Positions 20,012 to 32,611 of a stretch of DNA of 64,000 nucleotides are shown here, one piece after another. Within the stretch, counting starts at the first letter, position 1, and the number at the start of each line of letters is the position of its first letter. This DNA is from Pseudomonadota bacterium (GTDB lineage: Bacteria > Pseudomonadota > Gammaproteobacteria > Burkholderiales > Ferrovaceae). The notes beneath the pieces are model-generated. The model was given only the letters and a program-made list of their open reading frames with translations, was not told the DNA's origin and did not search any database. The translations under genes were made by a program, and so were the position numbers. Location of the stretch: positions 124,001-188,000 of the forward strand of contig JAJZBQ010000001.1 in assembly GCA_021798835.1 (NCBI GenBank). The letters run 5' to 3'.

Positions 20012-21356
20012 TGTCATTGTAGCAATTGCAACAGCCCCTGTTCCTTCTGGAATCGGGGTTTTGCGTCTTTCTGGGCATGGCTTGGCGGACTTTTGCCAAA
20101 AGTTGACGCACCGATCTTTGCCCCTTCCTCGTTTGGCTTCACTTCGTTATTTTTATGACTGTGCGGGTTTGGCTATCGACCAAGGCTTGCTGATCTACTT
20201 TTCTGCCCCCGCTTCTTTTACAGGTGAAGAGGTTATAGAGTTTCAGACACATGGTAGCCCGGTGGTGCTTCATGAACTTCAGGCGCATTGTTTGGCTTGT
20301 GGAGCAAGGTTGGCTGAGCCAGGTGAATTTACATTACGAGCATATTTGAATAACCGTCTTGATTTGATGCAGGTTGAGGCGGTTTCCGATCTTATTCATG
20401 CGGAGTCAAGGCAAGCTGCTATTTCGGCCACTCGTTCATTGAATGGGGAATTTAGGCTTGTGGTTCATGAAATGATTAATCTTCTTGTTGATCATCGTGT
20501 TTTTTTGGAAAGTCATTTTGATTTTTCTGATGAAGATGTGCCTGACTATCATCATTCTTCTTTCGTTAGTTCGATCCAATCCATGATTTCTCGATTGGAA
20601 GCATTGATGATGGGGGTTCAGCGTGGACTCCTGCTGAGGACCGGTAAAAAGGTCGTTTTGATTGGGGTCCCTAATGTTGGGAAGTCAAGTTTGCTCAATT
20701 ATTTGACAGAAGAAGATCATGCGCTGGTTACCCCTATACCAGGGACGACCAGAGATGTTATTAAAGGTTACTGGGTGCTTGAGGGGATCCCTTTGCATTT
20801 GGTGGATACTGCGGGCATTAGATCTACTGATGATCTTGTCGAACTGGCTGGAATTGAACGAACTTGGAAAGAAGCATCCCAGGCTGATATCGCACTTGTT
20901 GTGGTGGATGCAGCGCAGGGAATAACCGCTGATGATCGTGCAATTCTGGAAAAACTCCCGAGAGATATATGTAAGGTATTGATAATAAACAAGATAGATT
21001 TGTTTTCGAATTTCGATCCTGATATGCCGAATTGGTTTGTTGATGAAGTAGGTATCTCCGCTTTTTTCTGTGTTTCGGCTCGTACTGGCAAAGGAATTTC
21101 CGAGTTGAAGCGAGGTATAATGAAAAGCCTGAAAGTTCCAGATGCCGATGATGTTTTTATGGTGAGTGAGCGGTATTTGGCACTTCTTACCAGAGCTCGG
21201 GATGCTTTGTCTGCTTCATTGAGTGGAGAGGCAGATGAGATGGTAGCGGAAGACTTGCAGGTTGCTCAGCGTGCCTTGCAACGTGTAGTTGGTAGAGAAT
21301 ACGCTTCCGACGATTTGTTAGGTGACATCTTTTCAAGATTTTGTATCGGGAAGTAA
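19995..21356 (+). CDS. mnmE: tRNA modification GTPase MnmE
   Basis: 453 aa from ATG 19995 (a TTG at 19989 is also in frame). The N-terminal domain begins with [21 protein letters not shown]. The inserted G domain has G1 [10 protein letters not shown]2 GTTRDV, G3 DTAGI and G4 NKIDL. The helical domain ends in the diagnostic FSRFCIGK, with the C-terminal cysteine. With MnmG, encoded next, it makes the cmnm5 group on U34 of several tRNAs. The start lies inside the end of yidC, so translation is probably coupled. Confidence 0.96.
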   Translation: MEASPDVIVAIATAPVPSGIGVLRLSGHGLADFCQKLTHRSLPLPRLASLRYFYDCAGLAIDQGLLIYFSAPASFTGEEVIEFQTHGSPVVLHELQAHCLACGARLAEPGEFTLRAYLNNRLDLMQVEAVSDLIHAESRQAAISATRSLNGEFRLVVHEMINLLVDHRVFLESHFDFSDEDVPDYHHSSFVSSIQSMISRLEALMMGVQRGLLLRTGKKVVLIGVPNVGKSSLLNYLTEEDHALVTPIPGTTRDVIKGYWVLEGIPLHLVDTAGIRSTDDLVELAGIERTWKEASQADIALVVVDAAQGITADDRAILEKLPRDICKVLIINKIDLFSNFDPDMPNWFVDEVGISAFFCVSARTGKGISELKRGIMKSLKVPDADDVFMVSERYLALLTRARDALSASLSGEADEMVAEDLQVAQRALQRVVGREYASDDLLGDIFSRFCIGK

Positions 21357-21368
21357 TGCCAACGTTTC

Positions 21369-21384
21369 TGTTTCACGTGAAACT
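21369..21384. promoter_or_regulatory. parS: parS-like centromere site 1 (mnmE-mnmG gap)
   Basis: TGTTTCACGTGAAACT matches the bacterial parS consensus TGTTNCACGTGAAACA at every position except the last. It is a near-perfect palindrome in the 40-base gap between mnmE and mnmG, about 3.4 kb from parB. It is expected to load ParB for chromosome segregation. Confidence 0.85.
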
Positions 21385-21396
21385 TTACGGTGCCCC

Positions 21397-23271
21397 ATGA
21401 TTAAATATCCAGAGGAATTTTCCGTTATTGTTGTTGGTGGTGGGCATGCTGGTACCGAGGCCGCTCTTGCAGCGGCTCGTACTGGTGCAAAGACACTGTT
21501 GCTTACGCATAACATTGATACACTAGGGCAGTTATCTTGCAATCCATCTATTGGAGGAATCGGGAAGGGGCATCTCGTAAAAGAAATCGATGCCCTGGGT
21601 GGGGTAATGGGATGGGCGGCGGATCGATCAGGTATTCATTGGCGCACCTTGAATGCGCGAAAGGGGGCGGCTGTACGTGCTACCCGTGCACAGGTGGATC
21701 GTCAGATATATAAGCGCATGGTGCGCAGCAAATTGGAAAATCAAGAAAACCTTACCTTGTTTCAGCAAGCAGTTACCGGGTTACGAACGCACGATAACAA
21801 GGTTGTTGGAGTCGAAACGCAGTTAGGGTATTGGTTCGCTGCTCCTTCTGTGGTTTTGACGGCCGGTACATTTCTGGCTGGATTGATCCATGTTGGCTTG
21901 GTCACCAGCGAGGGGGGGAGGGCCGGTGATCCGCCGGCTCTCCATTTGGCGAATCAGTTACGCATGCTTGAGTTACCTATAGGCAGGTTGAAAACTGGAA
22001 CACCACCACGTATTGATGGTAAGACTATCGATTATCGTGTGACAGAAGAGCAACCTGGTGATGATCCGCTCCCTGAATTTTCGTTTTGGAATGACGAACT
22101 ACGATCGCGCCCTCGTCAGGTTTCGTGCTGGATAACACATACTACTGTGGAAACTCACGATATCATAAGAAAAAATCTTGAGCGTTCCCCGCTTTATACG
22201 GGTGTGATTAAGGGAACTGGGCCACGCTATTGTCCGTCTATAGAAGACAAAATACACCGCTTCAGCGATAAGGACTCGCATCAGATTTTTTTGGAACCTG
22301 AGGGATTGGATACTCATGAGGTTTATCCCAATGGCATATCTACTAGCCTCCCCTTTGATGTACAGAGAGACATTGTTCGCTCAATTCCTGGTCTGGAAAA
22401 TGCGCATATCTTGCGCCCTGGATATGCGATTGAGTATGATTATCTTGATCCTAGAGCATTGCAAGCTTCCCTGGAATCCAAGGATATTTCTGGTCTGTTT
22501 TTGGCAGGGCAGATTAATGGCACTACAGGCTATGAAGAGGCAGCTGCGCAGGGTCTTTTGGCGGGGCTTAATGCTTCACGTAAGGCGCGAGAACTGACAC
22601 CATGGGTGCCTTTGCGACACGAGGCCTACCTTGGTGTCATGGTAGATGATCTGATCACTCGTGGTGTGACAGAACCTTATCGAATGTTCACGAGTCGAGC
22701 CGAATATCGATTACAATTGCGTGAGCAAAATGCAGATATTCGTTTATCAGAACATGCTTTTTCATTGGGCCTTTTGAATCAAGAGCAGATTCAGCGCTTG
22801 CGTATTAAGCGTCACATGATGAAAGAGATGTCTGAGTGCTTGGCAAAGACTCGTTTCACGTGGAACACTGCGGATGTAACACATGAATCGAACACATCCA
22901 AGGTTGGGAGCGCACTGGATTGGCTCAAGCGGCCTGATTTTACCTATCGTGAACTCAAAGATTATTGGTTGCGAGAAGGGGAGATGCTGCCGGAACTGGT
23001 TTCGGATACTTTGCTGGAATTGATTGAAATCGATGTTAAGTACCAAGGATATGTTGACCGACAACAACAGGAAATCTCAAGGTCATTAACCATGGAATCC
23101 ATGAAAATCCCACGCGAGTTTTGTTATCAGGCTATGAGCAACTTGTCGCATGAGGTGCGAGAGAAATTGGAAAAGCATCGGCCAGAAACTGTTGGTATGG
23201 CAGCCCGTATTCCGGGTGTGACCCCGGCTGCGATATCATTACTCCTGGTGCACTTGAAGCGTCGTGATTGA
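21397..23271 (+). CDS. mnmG: tRNA uridine 5-carboxymethylaminomethyl modification enzyme MnmG
   Basis: 624 aa from ATG 21397 (the frame is open to 21322). The FAD-binding Rossmann motif is [19 protein letters not shown], with [22 protein letters not shown] next; [21 protein letters not shown] marks the second FAD contact. The helical C-terminal domain binds MnmE. It is partner of MnmE in wobble uridine modification. A second parS-like site lies inside the gene (22852-22867) without disturbing the frame. The gap before it holds parS site 1 instead of a strong ribosome site. Confidence 0.96.
   Translation: MIKYPEEFSVIVVGGGHAGTEAALAAARTGAKTLLLTHNIDTLGQLSCNPSIGGIGKGHLVKEIDALGGVMGWAADRSGIHWRTLNARKGAAVRATRAQVDRQIYKRMVRSKLENQENLTLFQQAVTGLRTHDNKVVGVETQLGYWFAAPSVVLTAGTFLAGLIHVGLVTSEGGRAGDPPALHLANQLRMLELPIGRLKTGTPPRIDGKTIDYRVTEEQPGDDPLPEFSFWNDELRSRPRQVSCWITHTTVETHDIIRKNLERSPLYTGVIKGTGPRYCPSIEDKIHRFSDKDSHQIFLEPEGLDTHEVYPNGISTSLPFDVQRDIVRSIPGLENAHILRPGYAIEYDYLDPRALQASLESKDISGLFLAGQINGTTGYEEAAAQGLLAGLNASRKARELTPWVPLRHEAYLGVMVDDLITRGVTEPYRMFTSRAEYRLQLREQNADIRLSEHAFSLGLLNQEQIQRLRIKRHMMKEMSECLAKTRFTWNTADVTHESNTSKVGSALDWLKRPDFTYRELKDYWLREGEMLPELVSDTLLELIEIDVKYQGYVDRQQQEISRSLTMESMKIPREFCYQAMSNLSHEVREKLEKHRPETVGMAARIPGVTPAAISLLLVHLKRRD
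22852..22867. promoter_or_regulatory. parS: parS-like centromere site 2 (inside mnmG)
   Basis: CGTTTCACGTGGAACA differs from the palindromic parS core TGTTNCACGTGNAACA only at the first base, with GTTTCACGTGGAAC intact. It lies within mnmG, about 1.5 kb from site 1 and 1.9 kb before parB. It is slightly weaker than site 1. Confidence 0.65.
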
Positions 23272-23304
23272 TGGATTTCTGATACTTAATTCAAAGGAAC
23301 GGAT

Positions 23305-23952
23305 ATGGGATACCATTCCCCGGATGATATCGCTTTGCTGGCGCACGGGGCTAAACAACTCGGTATCGAAGTAACGCCAGAGGCTATAGAGACAACTCTA
23401 TGCTATGTGGATCTACTGATACATTGGAATCAGAGAATAAATCTGACAGCGATAAAAGATCGGCGACAAATACTACATGCCCATATTTTGGACAGTTGGA
23501 CTTTGGTTCCCCATTTGACCGATTGCCATACATTACTTGATGTGGGGACCGGGCCAGGACTGCCCGGGATACCGGTCGCAATAGTGTGCCCGTCAATTTC
23601 CGTTTCGCTGGTGGAATCTAACGGAAAAAAGACCGCATTCCTTAGGCAATGTAAAATTGACTTGGCTCTGGGCAATATCCATGTGATCGAAGATCGTGTG
23701 GAACAATGCTCTGGAGACATTAAGTACGACAGGATTGTGAGTCGTGCATTTTCAGATCTGACACAGTTTGTATCGGGGACTTCTCAGTTGATAACGACGG
23801 GAGGGGAATGGGTAGCTATGAAAGGAATGCTTCCTTATGATGAGATCGCCAGAGTCCATGAGAAAGTGGCATCATTGCGGACTACGCAGGTTAAGGTGCC
23901 AGGTCTGCAGGTTGAGCGACATCTTGTACATATGACACCGTACTCAGTATGA
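23305..23952 (+). CDS. rsmG: 16S rRNA (guanine(527)-N7)-methyltransferase RsmG
   Basis: 215 aa. The SAM-binding signature LLDVGTGPGLPGIPVAI is intact, as are the WNQRINLTAI N-terminal motif and the VSRAFSDLTQF segment. It methylates G527 of 16S rRNA. AAGGA lies about eight bases before the ATG at 23305. Its stop overlaps the parA start by four bases (ATGA), the conserved rsmG-parA-parB order near origins. Confidence 0.96.
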   Translation: MGYHSPDDIALLAHGAKQLGIEVTPEAIETTLCYVDLLIHWNQRINLTAIKDRRQILHAHILDSWTLVPHLTDCHTLLDVGTGPGLPGIPVAIVCPSISVSLVESNGKKTAFLRQCKIDLALGNIHVIEDRVEQCSGDIKYDRIVSRAFSDLTQFVSGTSQLITTGGEWVAMKGMLPYDEIARVHEKVASLRTTQVKVPGLQVERHLVHMTPYSV

Positions 23953-24764
23953 AGAATGCAGCAACTTCCATGGCGAAAATTTTTGCTGTTACAAATCAGA
24001 AAGGTGGGGTAGGAAAGACCACCACCGTGGTAAATTTATCAGCAAGTTTGGCTACGATGGGAAAAAAGGTCCTACTCGTTGATCTTGATCCGCAAGGGAA
24101 TGCGACCACGGGGAGTGGCATCACCAAAGACGAGTTGACCCCATCCGTTTATGATACCCTGATCGGGCAGGCATCGCTCGCAGATGTCATTCAACCTTCT
24201 GCGTTTGGTCACTATGATGTTGTACCAGCAAATCGCTCTCTTGCAGGAGCAGAAGTAGAGTTGGTTTCTGGTGAACAGCGTGAGTATCGATTAAAACAAG
24301 CATTAACGACAGTTCATCAACGCTACGATTATGTATTGATCGATTGCCCTCCTGCCTTGAACCTGCTTACCCTTAACGGATTGACGGCAGCCAATAAGCT
24401 GATCATTCCGATGCAATGTGAATACTATGCCCTGGAGGGCTTGACTGACTTACTTCAAACGATTCGAAGGGTAAGAGCGCATTTGAATCCAGGAATGTCC
24501 ATTGAAGGCTTGCTACGAACCATGCTTGATCCTCGTAGTTCCCTGGCACAGCAGGTCTCTCTGGAACTGGATAAACATTTCCCTGGGAAGATATACAAGA
24601 CTGCCATACCCAGAAACGTGCGCCTGGCAGAAGCACCCAGTTATGGAAAGCCAGCCATACACTATGATCCTTCATCTAAAGGAGCGCAGGCATATATTGA
24701 GTTGGCCAGGGAGTTTATTGAACGACAGATGGGAGTTATACGCGATAAGGAAGCAAGATGTTAG
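23949..24764 (+). CDS. parA: Chromosome partitioning ATPase ParA (Soj)
   Basis: 271 aa from ATG 23949; ATG 23970 (MAKIFAVTNQKGGVGKTT) matches the usual N-terminus better and is a real alternative. The deviant Walker A is KGGVGKTTT, the Walker A' region is DLDPQGNATTGSG, and the Walker B is YVLIDCPP. It lacks the long N-terminal DNA-binding domain of plasmid ParA proteins, so it is of the chromosomal type. Its ATP-dependent nucleoid binding moves ParB-parS complexes. It is coupled to rsmG and followed by parB after 16 bases. Confidence 0.95.
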   Translation: MKNAATSMAKIFAVTNQKGGVGKTTTVVNLSASLATMGKKVLLVDLDPQGNATTGSGITKDELTPSVYDTLIGQASLADVIQPSAFGHYDVVPANRSLAGAEVELVSGEQREYRLKQALTTVHQRYDYVLIDCPPALNLLTLNGLTAANKLIIPMQCEYYALEGLTDLLQTIRRVRAHLNPGMSIEGLLRTMLDPRSSLAQQVSLELDKHFPGKIYKTAIPRNVRLAEAPSYGKPAIHYDPSSKGAQAYIELAREFIERQMGVIRDKEARC

Positions 24765-24780
24765 GGGAGTGGGAGGAGCG

Positions 24781-25662
24781 ATGTCAAAACTGAGAGGGTT
24801 AGGGAAAGGGTTGGATGCACTGTTGGGAGAGGATACGCAACGTGCCGTACGCGATTTCACTACGTTGCCCGTCACCGAGTTACAACCTGGAAGATTTCAA
24901 CCTAGGCAAAAAATTGATGAGCGAAGCTTGGAAGAGTTGGCATCCTCCATACGCGCCCACGGCATCCTTCAGCCAATTTTGGTTCGTTCACTGAAGGAAG
25001 GCGGAGGATATGAAATTATTGCAGGGGAACGCAGATGGCGTGCGGCAGAAATAGCCGGATTGGAGGCCGTGCCCGTTCTGATTCGTGAGATGGCTGATGA
25101 AGCTACGATGGCTGTGGCTTTGATAGAAAATTTACAGCGCGAAAATCTTAATGTATTGGAAGAGGCACAAGGACTGCAACGTCTTATCAAAGAATTTGGA
25201 CTGACACATGAAGAAGTCGCGCGGTCAGTAGGAAAATCCCGTAGTGCCGTCAGCAATTTGTTGAGAATGTTAGAATTATCTGAAAGTGTGCGCTCACTTT
25301 TGATGGATGATGTGTTAGATATGGGGCACGCGCGAGCACTGTTGCCATTGAATGAAAAGCAACAGTATGAAGTGGCGATGGAAATCGTTGATAAACAATG
25401 GTCTGTTAGACAAACGGAGCAACGGGTCAAAGCATTGCTGAAAAGCGTAGTAGATACAACGAACTCCATACAAGCAGAAAATACAAAAATAACGCCGCGA
25501 TGGAGCGACTGGCTATCAAAGCAAATAGGTGTAGATGTGACAATCAAGACCAACCAGCGTGGAAATGGGACGATCGCCATTCATTTTTCAAATCCTGAAG
25601 AGATGGAAGCCATCATATGGAAGATTGGCAAGGATGAAAAAGGACGTAAATCACAGGCATAG
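24781..25662 (+). CDS. parB: Chromosome partitioning protein ParB
   Basis: 293 aa from ATG 24781, preceded by a strong GGGAGGAG ribosome site; the frame is open upstream into parA but those residues are shadow. The start MSKLRGLGKGLDALLG is the family's ParA-stimulating N-terminus. The ParB/CTPase domain has RFQPR, GYEIIAGERRWRAAEIAG and ALIENLQRENLN. A helix-turn-helix (about 150-190, KSRSAVSNLLRML) reads parS. The C-terminal dimerisation segment follows. It binds the two parS-like sites upstream (inference from family and distance). Confidence 0.96.
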   Translation: MSKLRGLGKGLDALLGEDTQRAVRDFTTLPVTELQPGRFQPRQKIDERSLEELASSIRAHGILQPILVRSLKEGGGYEIIAGERRWRAAEIAGLEAVPVLIREMADEATMAVALIENLQRENLNVLEEAQGLQRLIKEFGLTHEEVARSVGKSRSAVSNLLRMLELSESVRSLLMDDVLDMGHARALLPLNEKQQYEVAMEIVDKQWSVRQTEQRVKALLKSVVDTTNSIQAENTKITPRWSDWLSKQIGVDVTIKTNQRGNGTIAIHFSNPEEMEAIIWKIGKDEKGRKSQA

Positions 25663-25680
25663 TCAATACCCGTAGAAGAT

Positions 25681-25708
25681 TTGACTAGTCTGAAAAAAAT
25701 GCTATAAT
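25681..25708 (+). promoter_or_regulatory. Near-consensus promoter for the ATP synthase operon
   Basis: TTGACT (25681-25686) and TATAAT (25703-25708) are 16 bases apart, with a perfect -10. It lies just after parB and should start transcription near 25715. That fits the atpI start at 25734 instead of the ATG at 25713. Confidence 0.8.
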
Positions 25709-25733
25709 TCCGATGTTTGTCGATTTTATATTG

Positions 25734-26090
25734 ATGATTCCTGCAAGAATAATTCGGATAATAAAAGCGCAGACGGTTGTGACAGTAGCGATTGGATCTG
25801 GATCGTGGCTGGTTTTTGGCGCAGCGGTAGGGATGTCTAGTACCTATGGTGGTGCCGTGGGCGTGTTTTCAGCGCTTGCATATGCAGTACGTTCTAGCCT
25901 TGCAAAGGGGAAAACCCCCGAAGACTGGCTGAAGGCGCAGTATGCAGGGGAAAAATTAAAGTTTGCGGTAACCGTCATATTGATCATAGCGGTTGCCAAA
26001 GGATATCCGGCGCTTCACTGGCTGGCTTTTTTGATGGGTTTCATGTCAACCATGCTAGTGTATTTTCTGGCACTACTGTGGGACGTGTGA
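25734..26090 (+). CDS. atpI: ATP synthase protein I
   Basis: 118 aa from ATG 25734. An upstream in-frame ATG at 25713 sits only four bases after the -10 hexamer and would lie at or before the transcription start, so I reject it. Four hydrophobic segments are visible (about 10-30, 34-52, 70-90, 95-115), consistent with AtpI, an accessory membrane protein that helps c-ring assembly. It is first in the atp operon, as usual. No ribosome site is obvious, in keeping with low expression of AtpI. Confidence 0.85.
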   Translation: MIPARIIRIIKAQTVVTVAIGSGSWLVFGAAVGMSSTYGGAVGVFSALAYAVRSSLAKGKTPEDWLKAQYAGEKLKFAVTVILIIAVAKGYPALHWLAFLMGFMSTMLVYFLALLWDV

Positions 26091-26099
26091 GTTTGTTGA

Positions 26100-26885
<786 letters not shown>

Positions 26886-26929
26886 CATTAACACTTTCAT
26901 TCAACTAGCACATTTTAGATTTACTTTAA

Positions 26930-27205
<276 letters not shown>

Positions 27206-27241
27206 TCCAGGGTCATCGACAAGACAAAAGGGAGTCAGGGC

Positions 27242-27712
27242 ATGAACATAAATGCCACATTGTTTGGTCAAGCGATCACCTTTGCCATACTCATTTGGTT
27301 TACCATGAAGTTTGTTTGGCCGCCAGTTGTGGCGGCATTGGATGAGCGTGCCAGGAAAATCGCGGAAGGTCTGGAAGCGGCAGAAAAAGGCAAGCAAGAT
27401 CTAGCGAAGGCAGAGACACGGTCGCAGGAAGCGCTGAATGACGCCAAAGCTAAAGCGGCTGAAATTGTAGCGCTGTCAGAAAAACGCGGTCAGGAAATTG
27501 TCCAGGCGGCTCGTGATGCAGCACTCCAGGAGGCTGCTCGAGTGAAGGCTCAAGCGCAGGCTGAAATGGAACAGGAAGTGATGAAGGCACGCGAGACTTT
27601 ACGAAATCGTGTTGCCGATCTGGCTGTAGCAGGCGCTGAGAAAATTCTGCGACGTGAGATCAATGCTCAGGGTCACGCAGAATTGCTGACGGCTCTCCAG
27701 GCAGAACTGTAA
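27242..27712 (+). CDS. atpF: ATP synthase Fo subunit b
   Basis: 156 aa. One N-terminal membrane helix (about 5-27, [22 protein letters not shown]) is followed by a long charged helix that forms the peripheral stator stalk as a dimer. GGGAG precedes the ATG. It links subunit a to delta and alpha. The length matches the standard b subunit, with no sign of a duplicated b'. Confidence 0.96.
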   Translation: MNINATLFGQAITFAILIWFTMKFVWPPVVAALDERARKIAEGLEAAEKGKQDLAKAETRSQEALNDAKAKAAEIVALSEKRGQEIVQAARDAALQEAARVKAQAQAEMEQEVMKARETLRNRVADLAVAGAEKILRREINAQGHAELLTALQAEL

Positions 27713-27724
27713 AGGAAAATCGCC

Positions 27725-28261
27725 ATGGCTGAAATGATGACGATTGCCAGACCTTATGCGGAAGCAGTTTTCTCCCGAGCGCTGGAAACACAGCAGATTA
27801 GCCAATGGGGAGATAGATTAGCACTTCTGGCACAAGTTTCAGGTGATCAATGCGTAGTCAGTATGCTGAGTAACCCTCGTTTGACCAAGCAAGAAAAGGC
27901 GGTGCTGTTGACCAACCTTTGTGCGGAAGGTCTTGGTGAGGAGGGGCGTAACTTCCTGAGTGTCATGGCAGACAACAATCGCCTGGGTATTCTTGCGGTC
28001 GTTGCGCAGCAATTTGAAGTATTGCGCCACGAACACGAAGGGGTTCTGGATGCAGGCGTAGTCAGTGCATCTCCAATGGATCAAAACCAGATTGCCGAAT
28101 TATCACAACAATTGACCAAGCGTTTTGGCAAGCCGGTGAGAATTCAGCACACCGTAAACCCGGAATTACTAGGTGGGTTTTGCGTGACCGTAGGCGATAC
28201 CATGATTGACGGCTCAGTACGCGCTCGTTTGCAACAACTGTCTGTTGCACTTAAACAATAG
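27725..28261 (+). CDS. atpH: ATP synthase F1 subunit delta
   Basis: 178 aa. The N-terminal helical bundle begins [16 protein letters not shown], the OSCP/delta signature, and a C-terminal domain follows with [26 protein letters not shown], a highly conserved end. It joins the top of F1 to the b-subunit stalk. AAGGA lies before the ATG, and the spacing to atpF is 12 bases. Confidence 0.96.
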   Translation: MAEMMTIARPYAEAVFSRALETQQISQWGDRLALLAQVSGDQCVVSMLSNPRLTKQEKAVLLTNLCAEGLGEEGRNFLSVMADNNRLGILAVVAQQFEVLRHEHEGVLDAGVVSASPMDQNQIAELSQQLTKRFGKPVRIQHTVNPELLGGFCVTVGDTMIDGSVRARLQQLSVALKQ

Positions 28262-28274
28262 AGACAATTAGGGA

Positions 28275-28288
28275 GCCGCAATTGCGGC
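28275..28288. repeat. Perfect 14-bp palindrome in the atpH-atpA gap
   Basis: GCCGCAATTGCGGC is its own reverse complement. As RNA it folds into a five-pair GC stem with an AATT loop, 23 bases before the atpA ATG and just before its AGGAG ribosome site. It may shape mRNA stability or translation of alpha, or be a protein site. Confidence 0.7.
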
Positions 28289-28311
28289 GTTTCCACCAGG
28301 AGATCCATAGT

Positions 28312-29853
28312 ATGCAGTTGAACCCATCTGAGATCAGCGAACTGATCAAATCAAGAATCCAAAATCTTCCCATGACTGCGGAAGCCAGAACTCAGGGAAC
28401 CATCATTTCCGTTACGGACGGGATTGTCCGCATTCACGGATTGGCTGACGTCATGCAAGGTGAGATGCTGGCTTTTCCCAATGATACCTATGGCTTGGCG
28501 CTCAACTTGGAGCGCGATTCAGTGGGAGCGGTGATTTTGGGTGAGTATGAGCACATCAGTGAAGGCGATGTTGTTACCTGCACTGGGCGTATTCTGGAAG
28601 TTCCTGTTGGGCCTGAACTGAAAGGTAGAGTGGTGGATGCACTGGGAAAGCCAATCGATGGAAAAGGGCCCATCGAAGCCAAAGCCAGTTCGCCGATAGA
28701 AAAAATTGCGCCAGGAGTGATCTGGAGACAGTCAGTGACTCAACCCGTGCAAACCGGGTTGAAATCCATTGATTCCATGGTCCCCGTTGGTAGAGGTCAG
28801 CGAGAGCTGATCATTGGCGACCGCCAGACAGGGAAGACGGCAGTTGCGATTGATACCATCATCAATCAGAAAGGTCAGGATATGACCTGTATTTACGTTG
28901 CCATTGGTCAAAAAGCTTCTTCCATTTCTAACGTTGTACGTAAACTGGAAGAACATGGAGCCTTGGAATACACCATTGTGGTGGCAGCGACAGCCTCTGA
29001 TTCAGCAGCCATGCAATTTATTGCGCCCTACTCAGGTTGTGCCATGGGAGAGTATTTCCGTGATCGTGGTGAAGATGCCTTGATCATCTATGATGATTTG
29101 ACGAAACAGGCGTGGGCATACCGTCAGATTTCCCTATTGCTACGTCGCCCACCGGGTCGCGAAGCATACCCCGGAGATGTGTTCTATCTTCATTCGAGAC
29201 TATTGGAGCGAGCAGCACGAGTAAATCCTGACTATGTTGAACGGATGACCAATGGTGAAGTGAAAGGGAAAACGGGCTCTCTGACAGCCCTGCCTATTAT
29301 TGAAACCCAGGCAGGGGATGTTACGGCTTTTGTTCCCACCAATGTGATTTCCATTACTGATGGGCAGATATTTTTAGAAACGGATTTGTTCAATGCAGGG
29401 ATAAGACCTGCAATCAACGCTGGGATTTCAGTTTCTCGTGTTGGTGGTGCAGCACAGACAAAAGTGATCAAGAAATTGGGAGGTGGAATTCGCTTGGCTC
29501 TTGCCCAATATCGTGAACTGGCTGCCTTTGCACAGTTTGCCTCTGACCTCGATGATACAACGCGCAAGCAGTTGGAACGTGGTCGCATGGTCACAGAATT
29601 GATGAAACAGGCACAATACGCGACGATGTCGGTAGCGGAGATGGCGATTACCTTGCACGCAGTCAACAAGGGGCATTTTGATGCGTTGGAAGTCAAGCAG
29701 GCTCTACCTTTTGAGCATGGACTGCAAGCATTCTTGAAGAGCAAGTACCCTGCAATCGTTGAGAAAATCGCTGGTTCACATGACCTTGATAAAGACAATG
29801 AAAAGGCTCTGGAAGCTGCCATTGAGGATTTCAAGAAAACTGGTGTGTACTGA
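28312..29853 (+). CDS. atpA: ATP synthase F1 subunit alpha
   Basis: 513 aa from ATG 28312, preceded by AGGAG; the frame opens from a TTG at 28282. The N-terminus [19 protein letters not shown] is canonical. The nucleotide-binding P-loop is [15 protein letters not shown]; the end of the catalytic interface carries [17 protein letters not shown], with the arginine that contacts beta-bound ATP. It is the non-catalytic nucleotide-binding subunit of F1. Confidence 0.98.
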   Translation: MQLNPSEISELIKSRIQNLPMTAEARTQGTIISVTDGIVRIHGLADVMQGEMLAFPNDTYGLALNLERDSVGAVILGEYEHISEGDVVTCTGRILEVPVGPELKGRVVDALGKPIDGKGPIEAKASSPIEKIAPGVIWRQSVTQPVQTGLKSIDSMVPVGRGQRELIIGDRQTGKTAVAIDTIINQKGQDMTCIYVAIGQKASSISNVVRKLEEHGALEYTIVVAATASDSAAMQFIAPYSGCAMGEYFRDRGEDALIIYDDLTKQAWAYRQISLLLRRPPGREAYPGDVFYLHSRLLERAARVNPDYVERMTNGEVKGKTGSLTALPIIETQAGDVTAFVPTNVISITDGQIFLETDLFNAGIRPAINAGISVSRVGGAAQTKVIKKLGGGIRLALAQYRELAAFAQFASDLDDTTRKQLERGRMVTELMKQAQYATMSVAEMAITLHAVNKGHFDALEVKQALPFEHGLQAFLKSKYPAIVEKIAGSHDLDKDNEKALEAAIEDFKKTGVY

Positions 29854-29875
29854 GCCTGGCTAGGAGACGGTCATC

Positions 29876-30751
29876 ATGGCAGGATCAAAAGAAATTCGCG
29901 TAAAGATCAAAAGCGTTCAGAATACGCGCAAGATCACCAAGGCGATGGAAATGGTTGCGGCGAGCAAAATGCGCAAAGCTCAAGAGCGCATGCGCGCTGC
30001 CCGGCCCTATGGAGAAAAAATTCGTAGGGTTGCCTCTCATCTGGCCCATGCTCATGCAGAGTATCAGCACCCTTTTCTGTCAACACGTGAGCAGATAAAA
30101 AATATAGGCGTGGTTCTGGTCACCTCAGACAAAGGTCTTTGTGGAGGGTTGAATTCGAATCTTCTAAGGCAACTGACCGTATCGATGAAGCGGTGGGATC
30201 AAGAGGGAATTAAAATCAGCGCGGTAGCCCTCGGAAACAAAGGGTTAGGATTCCTTAACCGTCTGGGTGTGCCAGTATTGGCGCAGGCCGTTCAGTTGGG
30301 AGATAAACCTCACCTGGAAACGCTCATTGGTCCCTTGAAGGTTATGCTAGATAAATTCCGGGCTGGTGAAATTGACGCGATATACCTGGGATACAATCGT
30401 TTTATCAACACCATGAAGCAACAACCGATGGTGGAACAATTGGTGCCTTTGGTGGCAGAGAAGGTCTCTGGTGAAACAAGGCATGAGGCGGCAGCTTGGG
30501 ATTATATCTATGAACCCGATGCACAAGTAGTCATTGACGAATTGTTGATGCGCTATGTAGAGGCTCTGATATACCAGGCTGTGGCCGAAAATATTGCATC
30601 GGAACAAAGTGCGCGGATGGTTGCCATGAAGGCTGCGTCCGACAATGCTGGCAATGTCATCGGCGAATTGCAGTTGATATATAACAAATCTCGTCAGGCA
30701 GCCATTACCAAGGAACTATCTGAAATTGTTGGTGGCGCGGCTGCCGTTTGA
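29876..30751 (+). CDS. atpG: ATP synthase F1 subunit gamma
   Basis: 291 aa rotor shaft. The N-terminal helix starts [20 protein letters not shown], and the C-terminal helix ends in the conserved [28 protein letters not shown] segment. [14 protein letters not shown] marks the Rossmann-like domain. Gamma couples c-ring rotation to alpha3beta3. It lies 22 bases after atpA. Confidence 0.97.
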   Translation: MAGSKEIRVKIKSVQNTRKITKAMEMVAASKMRKAQERMRAARPYGEKIRRVASHLAHAHAEYQHPFLSTREQIKNIGVVLVTSDKGLCGGLNSNLLRQLTVSMKRWDQEGIKISAVALGNKGLGFLNRLGVPVLAQAVQLGDKPHLETLIGPLKVMLDKFRAGEIDAIYLGYNRFINTMKQQPMVEQLVPLVAEKVSGETRHEAAAWDYIYEPDAQVVIDELLMRYVEALIYQAVAENIASEQSARMVAMKAASDNAGNVIGELQLIYNKSRQAAITKELSEIVGGAAAV

Positions 30752-30776
30752 ACATAATTTGGAACTTACCCTTTAG

Positions 30777-32165
<1,389 letters not shown>

Positions 32166-32177
32166 CGGAAAATTCCC

Positions 32178-32600
32178 ATGGCTAATCTCTTTCAAGTGGA
32201 CGTTGTCAGCGCAGAATCTGAAATATATTCTGGAACTGCCGAGTTCGTGGTGCTACCAGGTGAATCTGGGGAGTTGGGGATCTATCCGCGCCATACTCCC
32301 CTCATTACGCGTATCAAACCTGGAGTTGTTCGAGTCAGGTTAGAGACAGGTGCTGTAGAATCCATTTTCGTGGCGGGCGGCATTCTGGAAGTTCAGCCGG
32401 ATGGTGTAACCGTACTGGCTGATACCGCGATTCGTGCGCATGATCTGGATGAAGCGAAGGCAGAAGAAGCCAAGCGCAAGGCCGAAGAATCGTTGCAGAA
32501 CAGAACGGCAGATATTGATTTTGCACGTGTGACTGCAGAATTGAATGTTGCCATTGCTCAGTTGGCAGCGATAAATCGTCTGCGCAAGGAAGTCCACTGA
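32178..32600 (+). CDS. atpC: ATP synthase F1 subunit epsilon
   Basis: 140 aa. The N-terminal beta-sandwich contains [22 protein letters not shown], the family signature; the two C-terminal helices (about 90-138) can inhibit ATP hydrolysis. It sits at the base of the rotor with gamma. It ends the atp operon, 12 bases after atpD and 11 before glmU. Confidence 0.96.
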   Translation: MANLFQVDVVSAESEIYSGTAEFVVLPGESGELGIYPRHTPLITRIKPGVVRVRLETGAVESIFVAGGILEVQPDGVTVLADTAIRAHDLDEAKAEEAKRKAEESLQNRTADIDFARVTAELNVAIAQLAAINRLRKEVH

Positions 32601-32611
32601 AACCCCGGTCC

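Noticed and set aside
24969..25580. Open frame of 203 codons on the minus strand inside parB
   Set aside because: Antisense to the conserved ParB domain; Ser- and Cys-rich shadow translation.
29232..29834. Open frame of 200 codons on the minus strand inside atpA
   Set aside because: Antisense to highly conserved atpA codons, so openness is explained by atpA codon use.
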